Notes: generated by a model not told the origin, from the letters alone. Positions 37,390 through 49,256 are shown, numbered from the stretch's first letter. The stretch: 64,000 nucleotides of DNA from Atopsyche davidsoni (GCA_022113835.1 JAILWY010000020.1:4898001-4962000), one strand, 5' to 3'. Program-made: numbers and translations.

Positions 37390-38870
37390 GGGAAAATGGT
37401 ATAGCTATATATATGTATATATATATTTGAGTTATCAATAAAGGCACATTCATATTGAAATACATTTCCCAATAATCAACTTTCCCAGCGAGGTGAAAAG
37501 AACGCGAAAGTAATTGGTAAAAGCGCAGTGAACGGGCAAATTAGCGTAAGCGCAACTTTCCGCCGGGTCCGACTTTTCCGTTCAATAGGCTTACGAGGCT
37601 TTTCCCTTCAGCAACCCCCTCGAGCCTCATTGAAATCGACCATTTTATATTTGCTGAATTCAATTACCAAATGACAGCGACGGAGTGAACGGTTTTGCGT
37701 AGTTTTTTTTATTAATAATATTAATGCGTTAATATGAATATTGAGCATGTTTTTTTTTATTTCCTCCCCCCCCCCATGGAATGTTTGCTGAAGGCTTCAG
37801 CCCCTTCAGTGCCTTCCTGAAACCGAAAACGAGAGAGTTTGCATTCAGATGCAGGAGTTATATAAAAATGCCAAATGCTAATTTTACGGACGCATCGTGT
37901 TGCTGAGCACAAATAAAACTTTTTAAAAATATCGTCCATTCTGCCATCCATCGGACTTGGAATGTTTGTGGAGGGATGTACTCTGCATCAGATCTAAACG
38001 AAACCCCGAAGATGGTCCCAAAATCCCGAAACGTCGGAGTACCGAAAACACGAAGCGGCTCGACACCCAAGAAACCGAACCGACACCACGAAACCACTCT
38101 CCGACTGATATTTATCATTTCGCACACTACGAGCGATCTTCGTGGTAATACTTTACCGCGACTGTAGAACTCTGCTTTACCGACAAAAATGGCGGTTCAA
38201 CATGGCGGACCTGCTGCATGGAGGCTTGTTTAAAAGTTTAGTTAATCTACGACATGTTTTATAATTACCTCAATTATTTAAAATATAATTAGTCACGGCA
38301 CGACGCGGTGGCGCACGCCACTTGCAAATTTAATATAAAAAATACGAATAGCCAATGACTGGGAGATTACAATCTTTTTTACACGCTTTCGCCATTCGAG
38401 GGCATCTTCAGATCTGCCTCTGAAGATGCTGAAGAACACTGTTCGTAGTTTATCGCACAACAGTTTACAAGGGAGATGATATTGAATACGTGAGATCACA
38501 ACAGCGAGCAATTGTTAAAAATGATTTGATAGGTCAAAAATTTTCGTACCATGAGTTTAATCATTGATATTATAGTAAATATACTTTTTTGGTTTTAGTT
38601 GTAACAGGGTATATAATCAAAAATATTTGTCTAAATAAAGTCTTGTAAGATTCGTTTTTTACTTATATTTTTTACTGTCTGATATTTTATCGAGTCAAAT
38701 AAGTTTTTTTAAATATTTTAAGTTCAGTAATGTGAGGTTATGTTATGTTAAGTTAGGTAAGCATAAACCAGTAAAGAAAATAATTATAATAAATGATACA
38801 ATCGATTGACAGGTCCTGAAAATAATCGACAGGTACAGCTTTGCATCGCGTCTAACCCCAGACTGACTGC
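37390..38870. other. Non-coding DNA
   Basis: Holds a hammerhead-like GAAACGTC core at 38004-38037 and a stretch of GAAACC-like repeats after it. No gene was supported. Confidence 0.4.
38004..38037 (+). ncRNA. Hammerhead-like core (family 1)
   Basis: CCCGAAGATGGTCCC then AAAATCCCGAAACGTCGG. Compared with the better copy at 56221-56255, the CTGAAGA box has one substitution and stem II has lost its second GGACC half. Confidence 0.3.
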
Positions 38871-38877
38871 TGGGAGA

Positions 38878-38897
38878 TTAGGTTAGGTTAGGTTAGG
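38878..38897 (+). repeat. Interstitial telomere-type repeat (TTAGG)4
   Basis: Four perfect units of the arthropod telomere motif. A degenerate GTTATGTTAAGTTAGGTAAG stretch lies near 38741. Confidence 0.9.
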
Positions 38898-39229
38898 AAA
38901 TAACGCAGACGAATATCCTGAAAAACCAGGGGAGAGGGATTTTCAGTTTAGCTCGGCGGCTAATTCAGTCTGGAGTGGCCATCGCGAAAAAATAAAACGA
39001 CTAAATAAGACGACTTCGCGACGGGAAAACTCATTAAAAGTGCGCCGGGGGTGGCTGCAAATGGGAAATAAAATTCCATATTGCGACACTCCTGCACCGA
39101 TTGCATTTACGACAGCAACCTCATCAGCAACAACCACTTTCATGGCTGGGTTTAAACCAGCCAAGAAAACCATTAAAAACCAACAAATCACCTGCTGCAC
39201 ACATCCTTAAAGCAAACACCATTACCTCG

Positions 39230-39840
39230 TACTGCTTCTATGAGTATTTTTTTCCTTCAGGTGCTTTTTCTTAAGGGAGGTTGTGACCATCTCACTGAAC
39301 GTACTTTAAGGCTGTTCATGGTTTTTTTTATCACAATTGAGACAGCACGAAGTACGTTTAATAACTTGTAATCAGATAATGATGCATCCTATCTCAGGTG
39401 TCTTGAAGCAATTATTAACAGAGCCCTTGATGATGATTGAATCGGTATTCCGTTGGCACTATCCTCGTATGCAGACTTATAGACTATAGTCGATAAGCAA
39501 GCCTTAAATATGGTCTATGAACATAAAAAAAACGAAAATAATGCCTTGACAAGCATTGACAAGTACTTAGGCAGCTGGTTAAATGAGAATATCCTGCGTT
39601 TTATATATAAGTGTTATGCCGTCTCAATTCTGCTTTATGGAGTCACAGAGTCTTGCACAGAATGCGCAAAAAACAGACGATGGTAAAGAAGCGGAAGGTC
39701 TTGTATTTTGGTTACATTTTTCGTAACAGTGTGTGTAGCATGCTCCAGCTGATTGTGCAAGGGAAATACGAAGGAAGAAGAGGCTTAAGAAAGAGGAATA
39801 AGTGAGTGCAGTATAGAAATATGTTCGATGAGAGTCATCA
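39230..39840 (+). mobile_element. RTE-like retrotransposon fragments
   Basis: At 39545-39805 the plus strand shows the family order: a TTAGGCAGCTGGTTAAATGA block (compare 47540), an ATTCTGCTTTATGGAGTCAC block, then the frame HRMRKKQTMVKKRKVLYFGY followed by MLQLIVQGKYEGRRG. This is the conserved tail of the reverse-transcriptase ORF, with deletions and frameshifts. A short reverse piece lies at 39230-39310. Confidence 0.65.
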
Positions 39841-40109
39841 GATGTTTTCTATATATAGTCGAGCTTATATCAATCATGAATGTAAAGGTATCTAGTAGAA
39901 GTGGGGGCATAAATAAATAATGCTATTGGCGTGAAAAGGACGTGTTCAGCAAGTCACTAACCCTCTGAGAAAAAAACACCCGATGAAGACGATATATCCC
40001 TGAAATGATAGCACAAATGTAAATATATTAATTTAATTTTAAAAAAATGTTAATTTGGTGTGTTTGTTGGTTGGGGAGGTTGTGTTTTGAAGTCGTGCTG
40101 TAATTCTGA

Positions 40110-40395
40110 AGAGGCTTTAGTTAGTCACGCTGGAGCGGCTCGGGGCACTCGACCCGGCTCGGTACAGCGCTAATTGAGAGCTCCGGGTTCAAATCCCAGT
40201 CGGATTTATTCAACAGCAGAGGCAAAAACCAGAAGCACGCCACACCAAACACACAATCAATACAAGCGCAAAGCAGTCGCGTCATCGACATTTTTGGTGA
40301 TAGTTCAAGCGCATTCGTAAATATGCATTTTAAGTTTACTGAGTTTGAACTCAAGACCCCGCGGCCGGCATGCTAGCGTGCGAACCGCCGGTACA
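40110..40395 (+). repeat. tRNA-like/SINE-like element
   Basis: GAGCTCCGGGTTCAAATCCC resembles a tRNA T-arm and B box. Near the other end the complement of 40340-40392 reads GGCGGTTCGCACGCTAGCAT, also tRNA-like. It is non-coding. The class and limits are uncertain. Confidence 0.35.
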
Positions 40396-40699
40396 TTGTT
40401 TTTTTTATTATATACAAAGATGGCGGGGGTTGCATACTTTGATAGGGGAGAGGGTAGATAAAAATTATTAAGGGTAGCAAGGTGATATCAGATTCAGAGC
40501 ACGCCTTGTATGTCATCGTCCCGAAGTCTATTGGAATTCCACATTGCCGAAATCATACACGGTGCCTCGAAACTCGTTAACACTCAAAATATATACTTTA
40601 AATCAACTCCACAATGAAGAACTACGAGTAAGTCATGATTTATATCAAACGGTGAAAAAGCGTAATGATCCTATTTTGGGCATGTTTGATTTTTTTCAG

Positions 40700-40780
40700 G
40701 GATGAATCAAAAAGTAAAGGGGCATCGGAAGGAGGAGACTAACGTGGATGCGGAATTTTTGTTTTAAATTTACGAAGTTG
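40700..40780 (+). mobile_element. Short RTE-like 3' fragment
   Basis: GGGGCATCGGAAGGAGGAGA then CTAACGTGGATGCGGAATTT, the same landmark as the other copies. Confidence 0.6.
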
Positions 40781-41201
40781 GAAATGCAGAGTGCACACCT
40801 GTGATGCATGAAAAAGACGAGGAAAGATTGATCGTATATATTTTTTTGTACAGCGGATGGGCTCGGCCGTCCAATAACTTATAAATAACACCATAAAAAC
40901 GCTTTCGTGTTATTTGAGGGCATTATCGATATTTCACCTTTACATCGCGGCTGCGGCTCAGGGGTTTTGAAAAACCCATAGATCTATATGGTTTTGCATT
41001 GCAGTGGCAGGCAAACCATGTATTTATTCACTTAAGATTCATAAATATGTAATACGTTTTTTTTTTTAGACATGAAAATTTTAATCATCATATGCAAGTG
41101 TAGAATCGACATTTTTTTGGGGTTAATCTGAAATTTTTTGATTGCATGATTATGGATGTCGCCTGCTCGTATGTTTATGGCTCGCTGGTGTACTGGTTAA
41201 G

Positions 41202-41226
41202 TTAGGTTAGGTTAGGTTAGGTTAGG
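41202..41226 (+). repeat. Interstitial telomere-type repeat (TTAGG)5
   Basis: Five perfect TTAGG units, preceded by a partial one (TTAAG). Confidence 0.9.
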
Positions 41227-41424
41227 TTGTACTTGTACTCAGCCCCCCTTGCGATAAGGCTGCAGATATCATCGCCTGCACTTGATAAAGTCGGTTTACG
41301 TTTTACAGTGGAATTCTAAACATTTATCAAGCGAATTAAAATTAAATAACTGCAGCAAACGAAAATTATTATTCCACTCTTTTCATTCTATGAACTGAAC
41401 AGTTCTCCTTTATCTTTATCACCA

Positions 41425-41840
41425 GAAATGTGGCTGCATGGGAGAATCCTCAAAACACCATGGATTGACCACGTCACAAATGGGAGAGCCTCGCTCAGAA
41501 TACGCAAAGAAACACATCGTATATTTTGGGCACATCTTTGGTGATATTAAGTATAGCATCTTCCAGTTGATTGTCCATTCAAGAACGAAGGAAAAGTAGG
41601 TATTGAAAGAAGGAAGTGAGAATATACGTCTCAATTAAACGGTCACCAGCTTCCCATGAGGAGAGGCATCAGAAGAAGAAGCCCTGAGCGTATGTGAAGG
41701 ATAGTGGATCGTAGAAGAATATCATATCTAAATACCAGATGCTAGACTATTTACACAAAAAAAACCATAGAAAGACTTGCTCAGCAGGATGGCCACTTAA
41801 CTCCTCTGAGGAGAGACACCTGAAGAAGAAGAAGTAACAT
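41425..41840 (+). mobile_element. RTE-like retrotransposon 3' fragments (two in tandem)
   Basis: The first reads EMWLHGRILKTPWIDHVTNG in one frame and ends with CCCATGAGGAGAGGCATCAG and AAGAAGAAG at about 41685. The second piece ends ACTCCTCTGAGGAGAGACAC then CTGAAGAAGAAGAAG at about 41836. Both are heavily mutated. Confidence 0.65.
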
Positions 41841-42515
41841 TGATATAAATCAGTTTTATAGTAAAGATATTTTATGACATAAGTATGACTTCAACAACCG
41901 AAGCCTACAAATTATATACGTATAACGAAATATATATATATATATATTTTAGTATTGTTACAATATTATCAACATTTAAAATATTTATTATTTACGTCTG
42001 AATATTTTATAAATTATCTTCATTATTTTTTTTTCCAATTTCCACGATACCTTAGCCGAAGGCAATTTCCAACCGAACAGGAAATTGCTCCATCGCAAAT
42101 AACGGCACTATTATCAATATACTCACTACGAATATACCCACGAGGCAAGTCTTCAGATCACCGAAACCACCGCACCGTACAAACTGATTTAACACGAATA
42201 AGCAGTGCTTTACCTTTATGCAAGTCTCTTGTAATCACTGTGCGTATTTTTTCAATATTTTCAGTGGTTCGAATATACCGCATATTTTGTTTCAGGACGT
42301 TTCAGTTTTTTTTTAGCAAACTCGTGTTTTATCCTACGCTGCCTTCGAGCAGAAATAAATATACAGGGTGAACACCCTGGTGTGTTATTTTACACGAAGT
42401 TTTTAAGGTTTCTCCCTCGAACACTCAGCAGTACATCCCTTCAGGATCGTCGACACCGGCGGTACATCACTAATCCCCTGCGTGATGCAAACTTCCTCGA
42501 CTGCGATTACCGCCG

Positions 42516-42955
42516 CTAGTGATGGGCACCGTCGATCAATCGGGATAATCGATAAAATAATCGAAACGACATAAATAGCCTAATCGATTATGTTCAACGT
42601 TTTAGTGACACTGCATTAAAAATATTACAAAATATTTCTTTTTTTTTTTTTCATCGTGTATAAATAATTATTTAAATTGAAAAAAATAGTGATAAAAAAT
42701 AATCGATTACTCTAGTACGCTTTTTTATACATTCATTAATTAATTATTATGAATGATCGATTAAATGATATTGCTCAATATTTTTTCTTTACACGTAAAA
42801 TTATACTGTTTTCAATCTTCTGACGTTTTCCCTGAATATGGTCTGAGTACCGGAACCGAAACGTCATAATATTTAATCATGCGGAATTTATTTCTCCGAA
42901 TGATTCGATGGATAATCGATTATCCGATTATGGATGTTCGACAATGCCCATCGTT
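42516..42955. mobile_element. hAT-like MITE rich in ATCGAT motifs
   Basis: The termini mirror each other: TAGTGATGGGCACCGTCGA at the left and the complement TAACGATGGGCATTGTCGA at the right. The interior is non-coding with many CGATTA motifs and includes a hammerhead-like core at 42830-42866. I could not identify a target duplication. Confidence 0.5.
42830..42866 (+). ncRNA. Hammerhead-like core (family 1)
   Basis: CCTGAATATGGTCTGAGTAC then CGGAACCGAAACGTC. Stem II is weak and the box is CTGAATA instead of CTGANGA. Confidence 0.3.
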
Positions 42956-43074
42956 ATATTTTACCTGGACAGAAATCGATAGTTCCAAGTAGAACTTACA
43001 ATACACCCCTCACCTTTCTACAATATGAACATGCTTGTCATGTCAGTCGCAACTTCTTCGTTATTATAGAGGGG

Positions 43075-43200
43075 CACCGGAAGGAGGAAGATAGCATGGA
43101 TGCGGAATTTATGCAGAATCAGCGAGACTGGCCCAGGATGGAATATTTTCGATGAAATGGTCGCCAATTTTTTTACGAGGAGAGGAAGTCACGAAGCAGG
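43075..43200 (+). mobile_element. RTE-like 3' fragment
   Basis: GGCACCGGAAGGAGGAAGAT, GGATGCGGAATTTATGC, then the peptide MRNLCRISETGPGWNIFDEM followed by VANF, corresponding to the last residues of the RT ORF (WMRNL...MVANL in the family). Confidence 0.65.
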
Positions 43201-43805
43201 TACTCCTGGTGATTCATCTTCAGCTTCAGGTGTCTCCAGTGGTTCCTTATCGGCCGTTATCGCGGACAGCCAGCGGGACGGGCGATCAATGTTTTTATCT
43301 CACAATCTCCCCTCGGATCAACAGGTCCGACCTCCGGGGACCCTCGGCTAAAAATAATCTCACCTGAGACTCGATTGCCGGCCAATCAACTCATCCGCCG
43401 GTGAACCGAACGACAAACTCATCCCGATAATTAAAATCAATATAAATATTAAATAAATACGCATACAATACTAAAACGCATACAATCAAACGTTTTTTGA
43501 AGTGATCTATTCTCATACGAAACGCTGAAAAAAAATCTTTATACTGTATAGAGTATGAGTTTATTGTAAAGCAATAAAAAAAAAAAAAACATTTTTTTAT
43601 GAGAATACATTTTCACGCTGTATTTTGAAACACAAATCCAATGTAAAGGCATAAATCAAAGGAATTCCACAACCTGCTCATTACGTCCACTATTAATCTT
43701 GCCCCACGAAAATATTAATCCCAATCGGGAGTTCAATACGCATGAAGCACGAAAATACGAAAACTGAAAAGGCGGAGGCTCATTAGCGTGAAGGCTGTGA
43801 ATTAC

Positions 43806-43833
43806 GACATTAGACATTAGACATTAGACATTG
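43806..43833 (+). repeat. (GACATTA)4 tandem repeat
   Basis: Four exact 7-bp units. Confidence 0.9.
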
Positions 43834-44195
43834 GCACAATAAACGCGTGCCAATTCACAAACAACCCTTCACGTGTCAAAATATTTCCTTTTACAGTTAT
43901 TTGTACACACTATTTTGATTTAATAAGTATATGCGATCAAAATTTTTTTTTTATTATATAAATATATTTATATATTCGCAGTAAATAAAAATGGATCAAT
44001 AACATAATACATTACGTATTATACATAATTTAATTCAATAATAAAGTTCGTTTGCCTCGACGTTGTGTTTTAAATCGCGCACAGCCATTTGCTTTTATTT
44101 CCCCGCTGTAAACATTTCCAGGGAAAAGCCTATTTGCATAGCGGGAGAGCTTCGATAAGGCAATCAATCCGGCGTATTGCCAGTCGATATGAGTG

Positions 44196-44228
44196 AGGGG
44201 GCCAGGGGGCCAGGGGGCCAGGGGGCCA
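44196..44228 (+). repeat. 10-bp tandem repeat GGGGGCCAGG
   Basis: Three to four units of a G-rich decamer. It could form G-quadruplexes. Confidence 0.85.
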
Positions 44229-44369
44229 TGGGGGGAGCCCCCATATAATCCCATGTAATGAGAAAACACAGCGGCGGCCAACAAGTGGATTTCGCCAAAT
44301 CCGGAGAACGCATTACAGGACTTGTTTCGTACGCGAGTCTGAGTGTATTACATAACTCGGTTAGGTGTT

Positions 44370-44845
44370 TCAGTTATCCTTTATGGAGTCGAAGCCTGGA
44401 CACTTAAGGCAGCAACTATGTGAAAAATCGAAGCACCATACGTGTGGCTATATAAGAGACCCTTCAAAACACCATGGGTAGAGAAAAAAATTGTGACAGC
44501 ACACAGTACATTTGATAACTTCAGAAAGGTACTAAGCTCAAAAGAAATCACGCTGGGGATTTGGCAAGTACTATGTCGTTTCAGTTCTTCTTTATAGAGT
44601 AGAAGACACTCAAGACAGCTACATAAATGTTGGTATAAAGGAAACACCTTAAAACACCATGGGTTTATCGCGTCACAAGTGAGGATGTAAGGAGAAACTT
44701 ACGTGGATGCAAAATTTACGTCAGTGGCTGGAAGTCGAGAGTACAGGCTCTGGGTAGAAATAGAGATAGAGAGGCTGGCCCAGGATAGTTATATATTCGA
44801 TGTAACGGTCATTTTTTTATGAGGAGAGGCACAAGAAGAAGATGG
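44370..44845 (+). mobile_element. RTE-like 3' fragments (rearranged)
   Basis: Pieces include TTTATGGAGTCGAAGCCTGG, AAAACACCATGGGTAGAG, a second AAAACACCATGGGTTTATCG, AACTTACGTGGATGC and a final GAGGAGAGGCACAAGAAGAA. At least two partial copies overlap here. Confidence 0.6.
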
Positions 44846-45399
44846 AGGGCTTGCATGGTCCGCAGGCCACTGAAAAGCAGGCGCCAGGCTCGACACGAAA
44901 CTCACGAACAAAAGGACGGGTCGAGAAATACTTCGACAATATACATAAAATTTAAACTTTCCCAAGACAATTTCTGTCGCTCTCCCTCGCGCGAAAACTT
45001 TCGCCTCTCCCTCCCTCCGCCGTGACGTATACACGGTGTTTCGAAAGTCATTAAGTCACCCTGTAGGGGGAAGCAGACCACCGTGGCCGTAGCCCAAACG
45101 TAAAAAAAAAAACAATACACCTCATAGTAAATCTGCCGTCATGCGTTATAGGGGTCCTTGAAATTTCTGCGCTTCGATCTTCAGGGACTCTGATTTTGAT
45201 ACTACAAAGGCTTTTAATCATTGGAATATATTTACAACAACCTTAAGCCATAGCATAAACATACAATGCACAAGAATTTACTACACTTCTGTATTTTAAT
45301 GCTCGAAGAGCGATAAAGCAGCTTAAATTTTTTAGACATTTATCCAAATACACTGTTGCCATGTTATCTAGTACTTATTGTATTTCAATGCTTGTATTG

Positions 45400-45474
45400 C
45401 AGGGGTGGCCAAAGCGTCGTCCGCGGTCTACTGAATATTACCAATCCACCGCTCATGAGGTTTGGCCACCCCTG
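45400..45474. mobile_element. 75-bp palindromic MITE
   Basis: CAGGGGTGGCCAAA at the left and TTTGGCCACCCCTG at the right are perfect 14-bp terminal inverted repeats of hAT type. A single end also occurs near 30321. Confidence 0.75.
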
Positions 45475-45610
45475 ACATATTGAAAAAACGTCGGGGATAG
45501 AAAATTTTAGACAAAGTATTGTCACCATGTTTGCAAGTGTTTTTGGCAAGATGGACGAGGTCTTGGTTTCCGTCGTTTTGTCGGATGTTTTAATGTAGTT
45601 TTAAGGGCCG

Positions 45611-45660
45611 CACTGTCGCCTTCTGTCGCCTCCTGTCGCCTCCTGTCGCCTCCTGTCGCC
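45611..45660 (+). repeat. 10-bp tandem repeat TCCTGTCGCC (five units)
   Basis: Five near-exact decamers. Confidence 0.9.
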
Positions 45661-45936
45661 GAAGGATCATTCGATTACCAGCGGGGCATCCCCGCGTGAT
45701 TCGATCACCCCGCGCATCAGCTGACGTTGGCTGGCAACACCCGTCGGGTATAATAGGGATGACGACAGTATCAAAGAATCAAAGAAATAATTATTTTAAG
45801 GGAAAATACATATTAAAAGGATTTAAAAAAGTGATTTAGTTTTATTTAAAAATCTAAGATTAATACGATTTTCAATAAATTAAAAGATTAAAATACTGCA
45901 ATCGGCCATTTTGACTGAAACACCAATCACAGCGCA

Positions 45937-46069
45937 TGACGTCATACTGACGTCAACAACTCTATGGTATTCAAATTGGTCTATGGTCTTCAATGCAAAC
46001 ACAATGGCACGCCCGTTACAAATATAGTTAATGACGTCAGAGCGTCTAAAAAATGCTGCGATGACGTCA
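45937..46069. promoter_or_regulatory. Cluster of four CRE palindromes
   Basis: TGACGTCA occurs at 45937-45944, 45948-45955, 46032-46039 and 46062-46069, a density far above chance in AT-rich DNA. It could be a CREB/ATF-responsive element or part of a repeat. No adjacent transcript was identified. Confidence 0.4.
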
Positions 46070-46627
46070 CGCCTCGCGATGTCGCGTTTTCGCGCACTTT
46101 TGAAAAAATATTATAAAAATGGCTTTAAACATCGTTAAACTCTAGTTTTTTACCGAAATAAAGTTTTTTTCGTAAATAGTAAATGGGTACCCCCATTATG
46201 GAAGAGGATTTGAAAATCTTTCGTCATGCCTATTAACTTCACGCTTCCGCCGTGCGATCGGAAATAAAGGAAACGTACTAATAAAAAAATAAAAAAACCT
46301 TTAAAATACTAAACATGCTACGAAGAAAATTAATCACCGAGCACACATCATTTCAAAACATAATATTGAAATTTAAAACCATTTATTTATCATCGTACGC
46401 AATTGTATTTCGGTTTGTATGTATGCGTCTATTTATATATATATATATATATATATACACGGTGTTTATTTTAATAAATAAATAAACATTCGCGGGCGTT
46501 TCTCGGAATACGACTTTGAGAAGGTATCTTGACTTTGTGTTAATGCCGCTAAGTCCACTTTACTTACGTCCCCCTCTTTGCGCTCGTCTTCTCCTTCTCT
46601 TTCGATCTTGAGATCCTCGATTGTGTA

Positions 46628-46696
46628 CAGGGTGTTTCGAAAGCCACGTCGTCCGCACAGGTGATTCCGAACTTGTGCCACACCCTAAACACCCTG
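46628..46696. mobile_element. Small CAGGGTGTTT...AAACACCCTG element
   Basis: Perfect 10-bp inverted ends around about 50 bases. Related miniature elements with CAGGGTG/CACCCTG-type ends lie at 42364-42379, 45033-45063 and 48364-48434, and near 26155. Confidence 0.5.
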
Positions 46697-47454
46697 AACC
46701 CGTCATTTTTGTTAGATTGACAAAAAAAACCAATCGCTACGTTTACAGTGATAAAGCATGCCTCGAAAATATTCACGTCGTGATCGTGCTGTATGCGTTT
46801 TCGGCGACTAGCTGTGAGTACTTAAACAACACCCAATGTAAATTTACTAAGGTTCACTATTAAAGTGAAGCAATCCCGACACGCCACCAGTCTACCTCAG
46901 TTAAATGCGTCATTGAAAGCTTTTTATGCAGATGTGTTGTATTATTAAGCATTTGATAGATTATTCTAACAGGAAAAAGGCTTGGTTTACCGCTGCAGTC
47001 ACGGCACGCCACGGGGCCACCTGGTTGAAGGAGCAGCGACGAGGGATAAATGCGCCCTCGATGGCTGTCTTCCCGAGGCCGAAGGGGTTGGGGGAAATTC
47101 GATTACTCGCAAGCGACCGTAGGAAAAGCGTTTATGCCCTCTTAAGTGAGTTTTTGCACTCTTTCCGGATAAAACACGCATCCAGGGTGCCCACCCCTGG
47201 AGTCCCCAGAGTCCCCAGAGCCTCCAGAGCCCCCGGAGTCCCCGGGACCACCGAGGTATTTATAGCCGCGGCCTGTCGGAAGATGAGTAATTGCTCGCCG
47301 CATGTGTCGTTCCATTAGTTCATCGCATGATGCAATTATTCTTATATTTTTATATACAATGTAAAGAAATAAAAAAAAAAAATTTTTTCTATACAGACAT
47401 ACATATTTACAAATAAATATACATTGAAGACTCGCTGGAGATTCACCAAGTGTT

Positions 47455-47700
47455 TTGCCTGAACAGTTGATTGACAACTTCAATATCAGCATTGATAACA
47501 AAGTGGTGGAAGGAGTCAATAAATTTAAAAACTTGGGCAGCTGGTTAAATGAGTTATGCTCAAGAGATATAACACTAAAATGTTATGTTATGTCACCTCA
47601 GTTCTTCGGAATTCACGCCAATGAATCAGTGGATAGAAATATTATATATTCGATAAAATGGTCACGAGCCTTCCATGAGGAGAGACACCAAAAGAAGAAT
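47455..47700 (+). mobile_element. RTE-like fragment from the reverse-transcriptase C-terminal region
   Basis: The frame reads NKFKNLGSWLNELCSRDITL, then KCYVMSPQFFGI, comparable to the FKYLGSW..KCYV..LLYG part of RTE-type polymerases. It ends with CTTCCATGAGGAGAGACACC and an AAGAAGAAT tail. Confidence 0.65.
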
Positions 47701-47734
47701 AATATATATATATATAATTTATTATTTTAAATAA

Positions 47735-47850
47735 CCAAAATACTTGAGTGATTTTTTTACATATAAATTTTTATCACGTTGGCATTATCAGATCTATAAA
47801 AAAATGGAATTCCACCAAGTACTCTCTGTCAAAAATATTGATTTTCTATA
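47735..47850 (-). repeat. Dispersed repeat (GAGAGTACTTGGTGGAATT family)
   Basis: Contains ATCACGTTGGCATTATCAGA and ATTCCACCAAGTACTCTCTG. It is the half of family 2 without the GGTTGGCGAAAC part. Confidence 0.5.
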
Positions 47851-48980
47851 CTTATATTTACTATTGAGTATTTTTTGAATCACCACTCATTTCGTGATTT
47901 TGAATAAAAAAACTATTATATAATTATATGATGATATATTAAAATTATTTTTTTTACGTATTAATTACTTATTTAGTATATATATATATATATAAATGAA
48001 TTTTTATAAAATCGGTGTAAGTCCTATTGCATAGCAGACAATCTGGCAGGCGCTCCCCCCCGCAACGAATGCTTTCAAAGGGTGCTTTGTGATATTAAAT
48101 CCAGACTAAATCTCTAAGCACACACAAAACCGAGCTCCATGCACCGACCAACTGAAAATAATTCAGGAAATATATCAAAAGCCAGGAATGCTTTGGATAT
48201 TAAAATAAATTATATAATGTTATACGCTCTTTGTTAATAAATATTGCTTTAACTCCATCGGATAAAATATTTCATACAAAATATAAATATCACGTAAAAC
48301 AATTACAATTATGTATTGTATTGATTATTCAGTCAGCGTTTGTACGTCGTCGCGTTAATATGCACAGGGTGTATCGGAAAAGTGTCACCCACGCACCTGC
48401 CATGCTACGTAGTCCGCTCATTGGGACCACCCTGTAGAGCAGCGGCGACGTCCATAATCTGATAAAGTCCATCACACCAGGGGAGCTCAAGCCTGCATTA
48501 ATATATCCACTACTGATAAGCACCAGGACCGGATACATCCTGAGTTCCTGGTCTTTAATAATAGGTCTGAAATCATCCCTTAAGTGTGCACTCTCGATGG
48601 CCTTGCACACATGTATTATTAATATTAAGATTTTTTTATTGTGTTTGTCGCACGTCGCAGTTGGGCGCCCCTGGAGACTATCGACCGTCTAATGCATCAT
48701 AATGGATGCACTGGAAATAGACTGACAGCAGCTGCGCTCTGTCGATACACTTGTTGCTGAAAGCGGACAAAGCCTCCCCCGCTCGTATAACTCACATCCG
48801 GTTATGCAAGAGTGAACCGAAGGACGTATAAATACCAATCAGTGATGTTACACTCCAGTTTGTAAAAAAACGCAACTGTTGCTACGGGGATTCCTAAATT
48901 ATACAAAACATGTACGTATGTCTATTTTTTGGATTGGACGTCAATCAGATGCGTATTTATTACCCATTACGGGTTTATTA

Positions 48981-49256
48981 TATTATTACTAATATGATTA
49001 GGCACATTAGTTCATACATAGAAGATGATTTAAAAAAACTTTGCCTGGGCACATTGGTTCATATGTAGAGTATGATTGTTAAAAATTCTCGATAAACGGA
49101 AGTGATTCGTTAGTACAAGGGTTAGTGCACCGGCCATGAAAGCCAGGGGATGTGGGTTCAAATCCCACACAAATCACGATGATATTTTTCTGAGAGTTTC
49201 TTTAAATCATCTTATATGTATGAACTAATGTAGTGCCTAATCATATTAGTAATAAC
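48981..49256. mobile_element. Terminal-inverted-repeat element containing a tRNA-like sequence
   Basis: The arms 48981-49034 and 49200-49256 are inverted copies (ATTACTAATATGATTAGGCA ... and its mirror), differing by a 3-base indel and few substitutions. Just inside the left arm lies a diverged direct copy of the same motif (GGGCACATTGGTTCATATG). Between them sits a 76-base tRNA-like sequence. No protein is coded. Confidence 0.75.
49102..49177 (+). tRNA. tRNA-like sequence (probable pseudogene)
   Basis: The ends GTGATTC and AAATCAC pair at 6 of 7 positions. A perfect T-arm (GTGGG TTCAAAT CCCAC) and an anticodon-like arm (CCGGC CATGAAA GCCAG, one mismatch; TGA at the anticodon position) are present. 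Position 33 is A instead of T, and there are two extra bases before the acceptor strand, so it is unlikely to be a working tRNA. The A and B boxes may still allow pol III transcription. Confidence 0.4.

Noticed and set aside
43100..43351. 83-residue frame as an independent gene
   Set aside because: Its first part is the tail of an RTE-like copy and the remainder shows no protein-like conservation or splice signals.
46926..47318. 130-residue frame including PGVPRVPRASRAPG
   Set aside because: The Pro-rich end comes from a short GAGTCCCC-type tandem repeat (about 47190-47262) and the rest has no recognisable domain.
49102..49177. Functional tRNA-Ser(TGA)
   Set aside because: Base 33 is not T, the acceptor has a mismatch and extra bases, there is no long variable arm, and it sits inside an inverted-repeat element.
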